Assembly (NCBI GenBank): GCA_015272215.1
Contig: JACYMD010000042.1
Location: forward strand, 1 to 57,964
DNA length: 57,964 nt
Source: Rivularia sp. T60_A2020_040
GTDB taxonomy: Bacteria; Cyanobacteriota; Cyanobacteriia; Cyanobacteriales; Nostocaceae
Direction of reading: 5' to 3'
Part shown: positions 26,509 to 34,552 of the stretch, piece after piece
Numbering within the stretch: position 1 is the stretch's first letter
Layout of the letters: every line of letters starts with the position of its first letter
Notes under the pieces: model-generated
What the model saw: only the letters and a program-made list of their open reading frames with translations
Told to the model about the DNA's origin: nothing
Databases searched by the model: none
Position numbers and translations under genes: made by a program

Positions 26509-27297
26509 ATGAATAGTACAACCCTAGAAAAAGTTAGAGTATATCGGATGTCTACCCCGGAACACGAATGTCCCTGGGGATTAAAAACAATCAATTTACT
26601 GAATAAAGAAGGAATCGAGTTTGAAGATCATAAACTTACATCTCGTCAAGAAATAGATGATTTCAAAGCCAAGCATCATGTAGAAACTACACCACAGATT
26701 TTCTCTGGTGATGAAAGAATTGGTGGCTATACCGACTTAGCACAGAAGCTAGAGGTTGAAGCAGAAGGTGCAGACTATTCCTATACTCCCGTTATTGCCA
26801 TATTTTCCAGCGCAGGGTTGATGACTTTAGCAACTACTATGGGCTTAACTGGCTTTATGGGTTTCTCCCTTTCCTTGCTAGCTACTTTAAAGCTGATGGA
26901 TATCGAATCTTTTGCTGAGAGTTTTGAGAAATACGATTTAATAACCAAAAGAATTAAACCCTATGCCAAAGTATATCCTTTTGCAGAGTTAGCGATTGGT
27001 TTGGGTTATCTTTCCGGAGTTGCACCATTGGTAACGGGAATCACTTCTTTACTTATTGGTGTGAGCGGCGGTATTTCTGTATTTAAGGCGGTATACATTG
27101 ATAAACTAGCGCTTAATTGTGCCTGTGTAGGAGGAAATTCTAAAGCACCTTTAGGAGTTGTTAGCTTTACCGAAAATGCGATTATGGCACTTATGGGAGG
27201 GATGTTGATTTATTCTGCTGCTACCGGAGAAGTCGAATCTGCAAAGGTTAAAGAAATTGAACCTGCTGCGGTTGTTCGGTTGCAAGAAGCTAGATAG
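26509..27297 (+). CDS. Glutaredoxin domain fused to a MauE/DoxX-like membrane domain
   Basis: This 262-residue fusion has an N-terminal glutaredoxin fold (about 8-85) with the CPWG active site in HECPWGLKTINLLNKEGIEF and the TTPQIF cis-proline strand. A C-terminal membrane domain of four or more helices (about 93-250: VIAIFSSAGLMTLATTMGLT, LAIGLGYLSGVAPLVTGITS, and others) follows. The membrane part has a Cys-x-Cys (LNCACVG). A thiol-relay role in copper-stressed cells is plausible but unproven. The upstream MerR-type promoter ties it to the adjacent MerR regulator. Confidence 0.8.
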   Translation: MNSTTLEKVRVYRMSTPEHECPWGLKTINLLNKEGIEFEDHKLTSRQEIDDFKAKHHVETTPQIFSGDERIGGYTDLAQKLEVEAEGADYSYTPVIAIFSSAGLMTLATTMGLTGFMGFSLSLLATLKLMDIESFAESFEKYDLITKRIKPYAKVYPFAELAIGLGYLSGVAPLVTGITSLLIGVSGGISVFKAVYIDKLALNCACVGGNSKAPLGVVSFTENAIMALMGGMLIYSAATGEVESAKVKEIEPAAVVRLQEAR

Positions 27298-27331
27298 ACA
27301 TTTAATGCTGACACATTCAACTATTATTAGC

Positions 27332-27361
27332 TTGACTTTCTAGTTAACTAGAGAGTTTATC
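27332..27361 (+). promoter_or_regulatory. MerR-type promoter B
   Basis: TTGACT, an 18-bp spacer with the perfect dyad TCTAGTTAACTAGA, then TTTATC, 36 bp before the merR gene. This indicates autoregulation. Confidence 0.75.
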
Positions 27362-27396
27362 ATTAAGAAGTTGCAAAAATAAGCCATGAGGTAACT

Positions 27397-27819
27397 ATGA
27401 GCGTAGTAGCTTATCTAAAAATTGGAGAATTAGCCAAGCAAACACAACTTACCGTAGGAACTTTACGTTATTACAGCGATATCGGACTTTTGCAACCCGT
27501 ACATATAGGAGATAATGGCTATCGGTATTATGCTCAGAATGCCTCCGAGCAAGTACAATTTATCAAGAAAGCTCAGGCTCTAGGATTTACCTTAGAAGAA
27601 ATCAAGCAAATTCTTGATGTTCGCAACGGTGGTGACATTCCCTGCGATTTAGTACAAAGTTTATTGAACAACAAGATAGAACAATTGGCAATTCAAATTA
27701 AACAAATGACTTTGTTTAAAGGGGAATTAGAAGAATATCGTGCGAGTTGGGCAAAGAACCCCGAACCTATATCAAAAGAAGAAGTTTGTCCGCTTATTGC
27801 TAGCGTACCCTTACATTAG
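27397..27819 (+). CDS. MerR-family metalloregulator
   Basis: This 140-residue activator has the MerR N-terminal winged helix (LKIGELAKQTQLTVGTLRYYSDIGLL, then GYRYY) and a dimerisation helix (about 85-120). Cysteines occur at DIPCDLVQ (about 87) and EEVCPLI near the C-terminus, a CueR/ZntR-like arrangement for metal sensing. Four matching promoters in the island (sites A-D) define its likely targets: the glutaredoxin-MauE fusion, itself, DUF411 and CopA. CopA as a target points to Cu(I) as ligand (inference). Confidence 0.9.
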   Translation: MSVVAYLKIGELAKQTQLTVGTLRYYSDIGLLQPVHIGDNGYRYYAQNASEQVQFIKKAQALGFTLEEIKQILDVRNGGDIPCDLVQSLLNNKIEQLAIQIKQMTLFKGELEEYRASWAKNPEPISKEEVCPLIASVPLH

Positions 27820-27837
27820 TTTTAATGTCAATATTTT

Positions 27838-27885
27838 TGAACGCAGAGTGACGCAAAGGTAATCGCAAAGTGACGCAGAGTTTTT
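27838..27885. repeat. ACGCAAAG/ACGCAGAG dispersed repeat
   Basis: AACGCAGAGTGACGCAAAGG-type short repeat. Relatives occur at 30203-30242, 37895-37937 and 47202-47242, and inverted forms at 33143-33165 and 51521-51563. Such repeats are scattered in Nostocales genomes. Confidence 0.65.
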
Positions 27886-27976
27886 TAAGTCATATGTTGA
27901 GTAATTCTGAAGCTGAGGGAAAGGGTATTATTTATTGTATTTGAAGATATTTTTTGATTCTAGAGCAAAATAAAAA

Positions 27977-28020
27977 AATAGACTTTTAGATACTCTACTT
28001 GAAGTAGCTAAAAGTCTATT
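27977..28020. terminator. Bidirectional terminator
   Basis: AATAGACTTTTAG pairs with CTAAAAGTCTATT, with A-rich and T-rich flanks on both sides. It lies between the rightward merR and the leftward multicopper oxidase operon. Confidence 0.7.
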
Positions 28021-28103
28021 TTATTTCATCCATTAAAAAGAAATTTAATGGAAAACCGGCCATGAGGAACTACACTAACTAATAATTAGTTTTTTATAGA
28101 TTT

Positions 28104-28119
28104 ATGAAATCAAGATGAA
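28104..28119 (+). promoter_or_regulatory. ATGAA-N6-ATGAA box, site 3 (no gene assigned)
   Basis: ATGAAATCAAGATGAA, the same 16 bases as sites 1 and 2, here in the gap between two convergent units. In the orientation of the other sites it would drive leftward transcription into the terminator at 27977-28020, that is, a short RNA of about 100 nt. No protein gene fits. Confidence 0.5.
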
Positions 28120-28209
28120 ATTACCTTAACTATGCCATCTACAAATGAGTAAACCACGGGGGCAATTTACGTTTCATTTACCCTGCTAGACAAGTTATTA
28201 GTTATAAAT

Positions 28210-28671
28210 TTAAACCTGCCTTTTGACAAACCAAACAATTACCAATGGTAAAATTATCCACTGAAGTATCGGCGTTAAACCCTTACCTAATACCGGAAGT
28301 GTTGGCATGATATCAGCATATTCCCATCTGTTCAGCACTCCAGTAGCTAAAGCTTCAAAAATAACTGTAATTATAAGACTTACTAAAATAAAAACACCCA
28401 ACTGCCACCATTTAGGGTGACGAAACCATTGACGCGACTTAGAAATAAATGCAACAGTCCAAAATCCTGTTAGTGCAATTAAAACGTCACCAAAAGTAGC
28501 TAAGGTACAGTTTATTGTTCTTTGAAAACAAGATAAATCGGAAATCTGAAAAAATGGCATTTGCTGTACTTCCCAAATAAAATTTAGCAGAAATGCGAAA
28601 ATAGCAATATTTAATTCTGGTATATTTAACCAACTACGGCGACTGCGAGTAATATTAGAATGATTTGACAT
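28210..28671 (-). CDS. Hypothetical four-helix membrane protein
   Basis: This 153-residue integral membrane protein has about four hydrophobic segments (LNIAIFAFLLNFIWEVQQ, DVLIALTGFWTVAFI, WWQLGVFILVSLIITVIFEA, ILQWIILPLVIVWFV). Family not recognised. It starts 4 bp after the multicopper oxidase stop, so the two are one leftward operon. A role in copper oxidation or electron delivery is guessed from the pairing only. Confidence 0.7.
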   Translation of the reverse strand: MSNHSNITRSRRSWLNIPELNIAIFAFLLNFIWEVQQMPFFQISDLSCFQRTINCTLATFGDVLIALTGFWTVAFISKSRQWFRHPKWWQLGVFILVSLIITVIFEALATGVLNRWEYADIMPTLPVLGKGLTPILQWIILPLVIVWFVKRQV

Positions 28672-28675
28672 ACAA

Positions 28676-30169
28676 CTAGTTTAAAATCTCTAAATTCGCC
28701 ATCATTCCTAAATCTTCATGGTCAAGAATATGACAGTGATAAACTGTTTTACCTGTATAATCGCGGAAAGAAATTCGGATGCGAACAGTTTCCCCTTTAC
28801 GTACTAAAACCGTATCTCTCCAACTACGGTAAGGTTCTGGTGTACCGTTACGACTGATAACTTGGAAGTGATTCACATGGAGATGAAAAGGATGATCCAT
28901 CGTTCCCGTATTCACAATTTCCCAATCTTCTACTGTATTTAACTTAACTTGCGTATCGATTCGCTGATGCTCATAAGACTTACCGTTAATTAGAAAAGCC
29001 ATACCCACACCAGGGCGCATACCGTGATTGAATGTAAACCTACGTACTTGTTGGGGTTTTGGTAAAATTGGTACTGATAAAAGTTTGGTTGGTAAAGGAA
29101 TTGTTTCGACAGCAGAATCGTAATTAACGGTTGCTAAAACTGCTGATGTATTGTTGTTATCATTATTATTTCCACCCATCATACCTCTACCACCCATCAT
29201 ACCTCTACCGCCCATCATTCCCATTCCACCACGATTGTAAGGTAAATTGAGCAAGCGATATTCACCGGGTTGTTGATTTCCTTGAATTAAAACTTCTGCT
29301 CTTTGCCCAGGAGTTAATAATAATTGGTTTGTTTCAACAGGCTCTGATAATGCGTTTCCGTCAGTAGCAATTAGATAAAAAGGATGATTTTCTATCATAA
29401 GTTGATAAAATCTTGAGGGAGAAGCATTAACAATTCTCCAACGTAATAAACCATTTTGAGGAATTGAAAAACTGGGGTTGGGTTTACCGTTAACTGTAAT
29501 TAAATCACCTTCTCTTCCCGACATCAAAGACATATGAGCCTCTGAATCAACTAGTTTTCCTTCGCCATCGAGAGCAAAATCTTGTAATACTAAAAATTCT
29601 TCTTTCGCTGCTTTAATTTCGGGAATTTCATCAAAATCACCCCGCACCACAAACAAACCAGCCAAACCTCCAAACAACTGCTCTGCAACTAAACCATGAC
29701 GATGAGGATGATACCAAAAAGTACCAGCAGGATGATTTTTAGGAATAGTAAATTCGTAATTAAATGTCTCTCCAGGTTTTATATTCAGAAAAACATTATC
29801 GGCATTACCAGTAGGAGGAATATGCAATCCATGCTGATGTAAATTTGTGGGATTTGAAAGGTTATTAGTAAAACGAATCCGAACTTTATCGCCAGGTTTT
29901 GCTTCCAAACGCGGCGCAGGTACTTGTCCGTTGTAAGCTAATAGATACGCTTGTTTATCACCTAATTTAACGGCACGATAACTAGCTTCTAAATCTACTT
30001 CTAGTAAACCATTACTACTTTTGTGCAGTTTTGGTAAATCAATTGCTGGTTTTAACGAAGCTTTTGGTGAGGTTTGAGAAAAATTACCTCTCGTGCAACT
30101 AGTAAAAATAGCAGCACCAGCACCCGCACTAGCCAAAGCGAGAAAATGACGGCGATTAATTTTTTTCAT
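28676..30169 (-). CDS. Tat-exported multicopper oxidase (CueO/CopA-like)
   Basis: This 497-residue protein begins at MKKINRRHFLALASAGAGAA, a twin-arginine signal; the longer upstream frame to 30232 looks non-coding. Copper motifs are in order: HQHGLHIPP, WYHPHRHG, HPFHLHVNHF and YHCHILDHEDLGMM, giving type 1, 2 and 3 sites. A Met/Gly-rich insert (MGMMGGRGMMGG and similar, about 340-365) resembles the Cu(I)-binding Met-rich region of CueO. It would oxidise toxic Cu(I) to Cu(II) in the periplasm. No MerR or ATGAA box is visible in front of it. Confidence 0.92.
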   Translation of the reverse strand: MKKINRRHFLALASAGAGAAIFTSCTRGNFSQTSPKASLKPAIDLPKLHKSSNGLLEVDLEASYRAVKLGDKQAYLLAYNGQVPAPRLEAKPGDKVRIRFTNNLSNPTNLHQHGLHIPPTGNADNVFLNIKPGETFNYEFTIPKNHPAGTFWYHPHRHGLVAEQLFGGLAGLFVVRGDFDEIPEIKAAKEEFLVLQDFALDGEGKLVDSEAHMSLMSGREGDLITVNGKPNPSFSIPQNGLLRWRIVNASPSRFYQLMIENHPFYLIATDGNALSEPVETNQLLLTPGQRAEVLIQGNQQPGEYRLLNLPYNRGGMGMMGGRGMMGGRGMMGGNNNDNNNTSAVLATVNYDSAVETIPLPTKLLSVPILPKPQQVRRFTFNHGMRPGVGMAFLINGKSYEHQRIDTQVKLNTVEDWEIVNTGTMDHPFHLHVNHFQVISRNGTPEPYRSWRDTVLVRKGETVRIRISFRDYTGKTVYHCHILDHEDLGMMANLEILN

Positions 30170-30287
30170 GATACAAATAACACCTGCTTCCATAGGTTTT
30201 TTCAACGCAAAGGTACGCTGAGGTTTACGCAAAGGTACGCAGAGAGGATATATTTACTTCGACAGAAATATTTTGCTTTTTAGTTGA

Positions 30288-30851
30288 TTAGTAAGACTGA
30301 TATTCTTTGAAAATTTTGATTTCGCCTTGTTTATCGAAAGTTGCGATCGCAAAGGGTTGTTTTTTGCTTCCGGCTTCCATTCCTGGGGTACCTAATGGCA
30401 TTGCGGGTACTGCTAATCCTGCTTGTTTAGGTTTGGAAGCAACGAAACGTTTGATGTCATCGGCAGGAATATGCCCTTCCATTACGTAACCGTCAATAAT
30501 TGCGGTGTGACAGGATGCCAAATTTTGAGGTACGTTATATTTCTGCTTAATTGCCTCCATATTTTCGGTTTTATTATCTGTAATTTTAAAACCGTGCTTT
30601 TGCATATGTTTTACCCATTCACCACAACAACCACAGTTGGGGCTGCGATAAACGGTAACTTCTTTGACTCCTGAATAGTTTGGCTCTGTTTCTTTATCCC
30701 ATACGCTAGTCATCGCCATTGCTTGAGAGTTGCTACCAACGGTTTGAGCATTGTTTCCCATTCCCCCAAACCAGAAAAATGTTCCACTTACTCCTGCAAC
30801 AGCAACACCCGCGATTAAAGAAAGTAACAATTTGGAATTAGATTTAAACAT
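30288..30851 (-). CDS. DUF411 metal-binding protein
   Basis: This 187-residue exported protein has an N-terminal membrane or signal segment (KLLLSLIAGVAVAGVSGTFF), a Met-containing linker, and the DUF411 domain: VTVYRSPNCGCCGEWVKHMQ (CGCC metal site), LASCHTAIIDGYVMEGHIP and AVPAMPLGTPGME. DUF411 proteins accompany copper resistance loci and are thought to bind copper in the periplasm. It has both a MerR-type promoter (30886-30915) and an ATGAA box (30979) upstream, so it is under double control. Confidence 0.9.
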   Translation of the reverse strand: MFKSNSKLLLSLIAGVAVAGVSGTFFWFGGMGNNAQTVGSNSQAMAMTSVWDKETEPNYSGVKEVTVYRSPNCGCCGEWVKHMQKHGFKITDNKTENMEAIKQKYNVPQNLASCHTAIIDGYVMEGHIPADDIKRFVASKPKQAGLAVPAMPLGTPGMEAGSKKQPFAIATFDKQGEIKIFKEYQSY

Positions 30852-30885
30852 AAATTTTTACCTTATAGCTCATAGTAATTACAAT

Positions 30886-30915
30886 CTTAAACTCTTGAGT
30901 TTACTAGAGAGTCAA
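30886..30915 (-). promoter_or_regulatory. MerR-type promoter C
   Basis: On the minus strand: TTGACT, an 18-bp spacer CTCTAGTAAACTCAAGAG, then TTTAAG, 35 bp before the DUF411 gene. Same geometry as sites A, B and D. Confidence 0.7.
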
Positions 30916-30978
30916 TCCTGATTTAGGAAAATATCTAGCAAATAATTGCTTGTTCATCTATAAGTATTGCTTGTAAAC

Positions 30979-30994
30979 ATGAAATTCAGATGAA
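30979..30994 (+). promoter_or_regulatory. ATGAA-N6-ATGAA box, site 4
   Basis: ATGAAATTCAGATGAA, 128 bp upstream of the leftward DUF411 gene and directly upstream of its MerR-type promoter, the place expected for an activator. Confidence 0.65.
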
Positions 30995-31056
30995 ATTACA
31001 ACTGCTTCTCTATCTGTGGTTGCTCGTACTGAGTGCGAACTTTTACTTTACTCATT

Positions 31057-32997
31057 TCAATTCACTCTTAAAACTCTACCTGCATTCAAAATTGCCAACA
31101 GCGCTACCCCCACATCTGCAAATACTGCTTCCCACAAGGTTGCAATACCAAAAATTCCCAGCACAATAAATAAGCCTTTAACTGCCATTGCCAAAATGAT
31201 ATTCTGCCAAACAATTTTGTGAGTTTTTTTACTAACTTGGATGGCTTCAGCTACTTTAGAAGGAGCATCTGTCATCAGCACCACATCGGCTGTCTCAATT
31301 GCGGCATCCGAACCCAACGCTCCCATTGCCATACCCACATCAGCTCTCGCAATTACGGGTGCATCGTTAATTCCATCACCGACAAATACAACTTTCTTGT
31401 TTTTACCAACTTGACTCAAATATCTTTCTATTGCCTCTACTTTATCTTCTGGTAATAACTCTGCTTCAAAATCATCTAAATTCAACTGCTGGGCAATATT
31501 TTGAGCAACAGCTTGATTATCTCCGGTGAGCATGACAATTTTCTCTACACCAACATTCCTCAACTTCCGAATTGCTTCAACTGCATCGTCTTTGAGTTGA
31601 TCAGCAATGATTATTCTGCCTGCATAAACCCCGTCTACTGCTAAATGAACTACTGTTCCGTTAAGGGAACATATATCATGTTCGATATTCTCTCGATGCA
31701 GCAAACGGTCATTTCCTGCAATAATAATTTGATTCCCTACTCTCGCTTGAATACCATGTCCGGGAATTTCCTGATAATCTTCCACGTCTGAAGTATCAAC
31801 ATTACCATATGCCGATAAAATTGATTTTGCTACTGGGTGGTTAGATTGTGACTCAACTTTTGCTGCTAATGTTAATAATTCTGCTTCACTAAAACTATTT
31901 TTAGGAACTATTTGAGTGACATTAAAAACCCCTTGAGTCAAAGTTCCAGTTTTATCAAATACAACGGTTTCAACATTTGTCAGGGTATCGAGAAACGTCG
32001 AACCTTTAACTAAAATACCTCTTTTCGCAGCACCACCAACGCCGCCGAAATAACCCAGGGGAATACTAATAACTAAACCGCAGGGACAAGAAATTACTAA
32101 CAAAACCAAGGCACGATAAACCCATTGTTCCGACGTTGCACCTGGTACAAATAATGGTGGGATTATTGCTACTGCTAAAGATAAGAAAACAACTACAGGA
32201 GTATAATACTGAGCAAAGCGAGTAATAAATTTCTCAGTAGCAGCTTTTTTACTACTAGCGTTTTCTACTAAATCCAGAATTTTGGAAATCGAAGAATCTG
32301 CAAATAACTTGGTGACTTGAACGGTTAAAACTCCTGATTTATTTATCATTCCCGCTAAAACAGTTTCTCCAGGTTTTACTACTCGCGGTACGGATTCTCC
32401 TGTCAAAGCAGAGGTATCTACTTGAGAAGCTCCCTGAGTAATATCACCGTCTAAAGGAATTTTCTCACCCGGTTTAACGATAATGACATCCCCGACTTTA
32501 ACGCTTTCGGGGGAAACCTGTTTTACCTCACCATTCACTTTCAGATTAGCTGAATTCGGGCGTACTTCTAATAACGATTTTATCGATCTGCGAGAGCGAC
32601 TTAATGAAAAACTTTGGAACAACTCCCCAACTTGGAAAAATAGCATCACTGCTACGGCTTCGGGAATTTCGTGAATGGCGAGAGCCCCTAACGTAGCTAT
32701 TGTCATCAAGAAGTTTTCATCAAATATTTTACCCCGCAAAATATTACGTCCAGCTGTAATCAAAACGCTCCAACCACTTATCAGATAAGCTGGGATGAAA
32801 ACTAAATACTCACCTATAGAAAAAGGGGTGTTGTGCAAAGGTTCATAGAATATTAAACCTAGGACAAACAAAATCATCGACACCACAACAGGTATAATTT
32901 CCTGCTTCAAGCTAAATTCTCCACCATGACTATGCCCGTCATCATGTCCACAGCAATCAGAATCGGTTGACTTGTTTGATACCATTATTGCCCCCAT
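31057..32997 (-). CDS. Zn/Cd/Pb-type P1B ATPase
   Basis: This 646-residue heavy-metal pump lacks a classical N-terminal HMA domain; it has instead a short His/Cys-rich leader (CCGHDDGHSHGG). The metal-binding CPC motif sits in SCPCGLVISIPLG (P1B-2 type), followed by the phosphorylation motif DKTGTLT, the HP motif in SNHPVAK, and GDGINDAP. The helix-7/8 Lys/Asp features point to Zn(II)/Cd(II) export. An SmtB-type operator lies 22 bp before the start, linking it to the ArsR repressor at 23028. The leader and start are consistent with either ATG at 32997 or 32985. Confidence 0.92.
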   Translation of the reverse strand: MGAIMVSNKSTDSDCCGHDDGHSHGGEFSLKQEIIPVVVSMILFVLGLIFYEPLHNTPFSIGEYLVFIPAYLISGWSVLITAGRNILRGKIFDENFLMTIATLGALAIHEIPEAVAVMLFFQVGELFQSFSLSRSRRSIKSLLEVRPNSANLKVNGEVKQVSPESVKVGDVIIVKPGEKIPLDGDITQGASQVDTSALTGESVPRVVKPGETVLAGMINKSGVLTVQVTKLFADSSISKILDLVENASSKKAATEKFITRFAQYYTPVVVFLSLAVAIIPPLFVPGATSEQWVYRALVLLVISCPCGLVISIPLGYFGGVGGAAKRGILVKGSTFLDTLTNVETVVFDKTGTLTQGVFNVTQIVPKNSFSEAELLTLAAKVESQSNHPVAKSILSAYGNVDTSDVEDYQEIPGHGIQARVGNQIIIAGNDRLLHRENIEHDICSLNGTVVHLAVDGVYAGRIIIADQLKDDAVEAIRKLRNVGVEKIVMLTGDNQAVAQNIAQQLNLDDFEAELLPEDKVEAIERYLSQVGKNKKVVFVGDGINDAPVIARADVGMAMGALGSDAAIETADVVLMTDAPSKVAEAIQVSKKTHKIVWQNIILAMAVKGLFIVLGIFGIATLWEAVFADVGVALLAILNAGRVLRVN

Positions 32998-33018
32998 ATA
33001 AATGAACTACTGAATAAC

Positions 33019-33034
33019 TGAACATTTATTCATA
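33019..33034. promoter_or_regulatory. SmtB/ArsR-type operator upstream of the Zn/Cd ATPase
   Basis: TGAACATTTATTCATA matches the site at 23511 (TGAACAAATGTTCATT). A larger inverted repeat TGAATAA/TTATTCA (33011 and 33026) overlaps it. Confidence 0.7.
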
Positions 33035-33252
33035 AATTATCCCAAATCAAGGGATTTGTGCAAGGTTAAACGATTACTCCTATTCCGCTCTAAGATTACC
33101 TTTCACCCTTGTTAGTGGGGTTCATCTCTTTTTAACTCTTTTCTCAGCGCTCTCTGCGCCTCTGCGGTTTTTTATTTCTCCCTGGGGGAGACGCTGCGCG
33201 AACGGTAATCTTCTGCCGGGAAGGGAGTAATTTAGATTAACTTCAATTCAAA

Positions 33253-34260
33253 TTATGATTCATCAATATAATTATGCAAATAAATCCTTGAGTTCGTTCC
33301 ATATCGTCGCAGAAAAGCAAAAGCTTGTCGTTGTAGCAGTAATACTCTCTCTTGACAAATACCCGTTAGCTGACTAACTTGAGTTAGGGTAAGTTCTTCT
33401 CCACCTGTTAAACCGTAGCGCAAGGTTAATATTTCTTGCTGTTGAGGAGGCAGTTTAGATAATAAATCTTTAACAGTTTGCTTGAGAGATTCTTTGACAA
33501 CATAGTCGAATGGAGAGGAACTTTCATCTTCTAACAAATCTTGCAATTGTGTATTTTGTTCTGCTCCTAGTCGTATATCCAAGGACATAGGTTGACGAGC
33601 TAAATGCAAGTATTCTCGGATTTGACTTGGCTTCAAACCCAGTATCTCAGAAATTTCAGTAACGGTTGGATTGCGACCCAGTTTTTGAGATAATTCTCGT
33701 TGAACTCGTTTAATTTTATTTAGTTTTTCCGTGACATGAATGGGTAAGCGAATAGTGCGAGATTGTTGGGATATAGCCCGCGTAATTCCTTGACGAATCC
33801 ACCAGTAAGCGTAGGTTGAGAACTTGTATCCTAATGCTGGTTTGAATTTATCAACTGCTCGCTCTAATCCTAAAGTTCCTTCTTGAATTAAGTCGAGAAA
33901 ATCCAGATTGCGCTTTTGGTATTTTTTAGCAATTGTCACTACCCAACGTAGATTAGCCGCAATTATTTTTTGTTTAGCAAGTTGTCCTTTTTTTAGATGT
34001 TCGAGTAGCTTTGAATCACTTAATTGAGCTTCAACAGACCATTCCTGAAGAGTTGGTTGACGCTGTAATTTTTCTGATAATTCTTCTTTCAAAGTTAACA
34101 AATAAATTCGTTGCCGAACTTGTTTAGCTAAAGAAATTTCTTCCTCAGCAGTTAATAGCGGTATGCGGATAATATCTTGAAAATAACTACCGACAATATC
34201 TTTTGAAGATTTGCGTTTTTTGTTACTATCATGATTTGGTTGGGAGTCAAAGTTAGACAT
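33253..34260 (-). CDS. Group 2 sigma-70 factor (SigB/C/D-like)
   Basis: This 335-residue sigma factor has region 1.2 (DIVGSYFQDIIRIPLLTAEEE), region 2 (ANLRWVVTIAKKYQKRNLDF and LDLIQEGTLGLERAVDKF, YKFSTYAYWWIRQGITRAI), region 3, and region 4 (LPPQQQEILTLRYGLTGGEE, with the helix-turn-helix after it). It lacks the long region 1.1 of the primary factor. It sits in the metal island between the Zn/Cd ATPase and two-component pair 2, with an ATGAA box 239 bp upstream, so it may be induced with the metal genes and redirect transcription under metal stress. Confidence 0.92.
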   Translation of the reverse strand: MSNFDSQPNHDSNKKRKSSKDIVGSYFQDIIRIPLLTAEEEISLAKQVRQRIYLLTLKEELSEKLQRQPTLQEWSVEAQLSDSKLLEHLKKGQLAKQKIIAANLRWVVTIAKKYQKRNLDFLDLIQEGTLGLERAVDKFKPALGYKFSTYAYWWIRQGITRAISQQSRTIRLPIHVTEKLNKIKRVQRELSQKLGRNPTVTEISEILGLKPSQIREYLHLARQPMSLDIRLGAEQNTQLQDLLEDESSSPFDYVVKESLKQTVKDLLSKLPPQQQEILTLRYGLTGGEELTLTQVSQLTGICQERVLLLQRQAFAFLRRYGTNSRIYLHNYIDES

Positions 34261-34398
34261 GGTTACGGTTGATTTTAGTTGAATGCATACTGGTTAATGT
34301 TGAGAAAAATGGCTTAAATATCAAGCATGAAAATACTAAATATTTTTGTGATTAAGTTATTGGTTATTTATGATTTTTGACCATAATAAAATAAAAAA

Positions 34399-34436
34399 GG
34401 TTGTACTCTTAACGTAGAGTCACGCCAAGTACAACC
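34399..34436 (-). terminator. Terminator after two-component pair 2, or sigma leader hairpin
   Basis: GGTTGTACT (34399-34407) pairs with AGTACAACC (34428-34436). Read leftward it is followed by TTTTTTATTTTATT, as in an intrinsic terminator. It lies between the ATGAA box at 34499 and the sigma gene, so a transcript from that box would pass through it. Confidence 0.6.
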
Positions 34437-34498
34437 GAGTGGTGTATGTGTGGAAGTTTTAATTAATAGACTTACTTAAATTAGTGTGACACCTAGAA

Positions 34499-34514
34499 AT
34501 GAAATTAGGGTGAA
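34499..34514 (+). promoter_or_regulatory. ATGAA-N6-(A/G)TGAA box, site 5
   Basis: ATGAAATTAGGGTGAA, with G in place of A in the second half-site, 239 bp upstream of the sigma factor gene and 39 bp beyond the stop codon of kinase 2. Confidence 0.6.
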
Positions 34515-34552
34515 ATTTATTACCTTTGCCAGAATTATCTTCAGATATTTAA

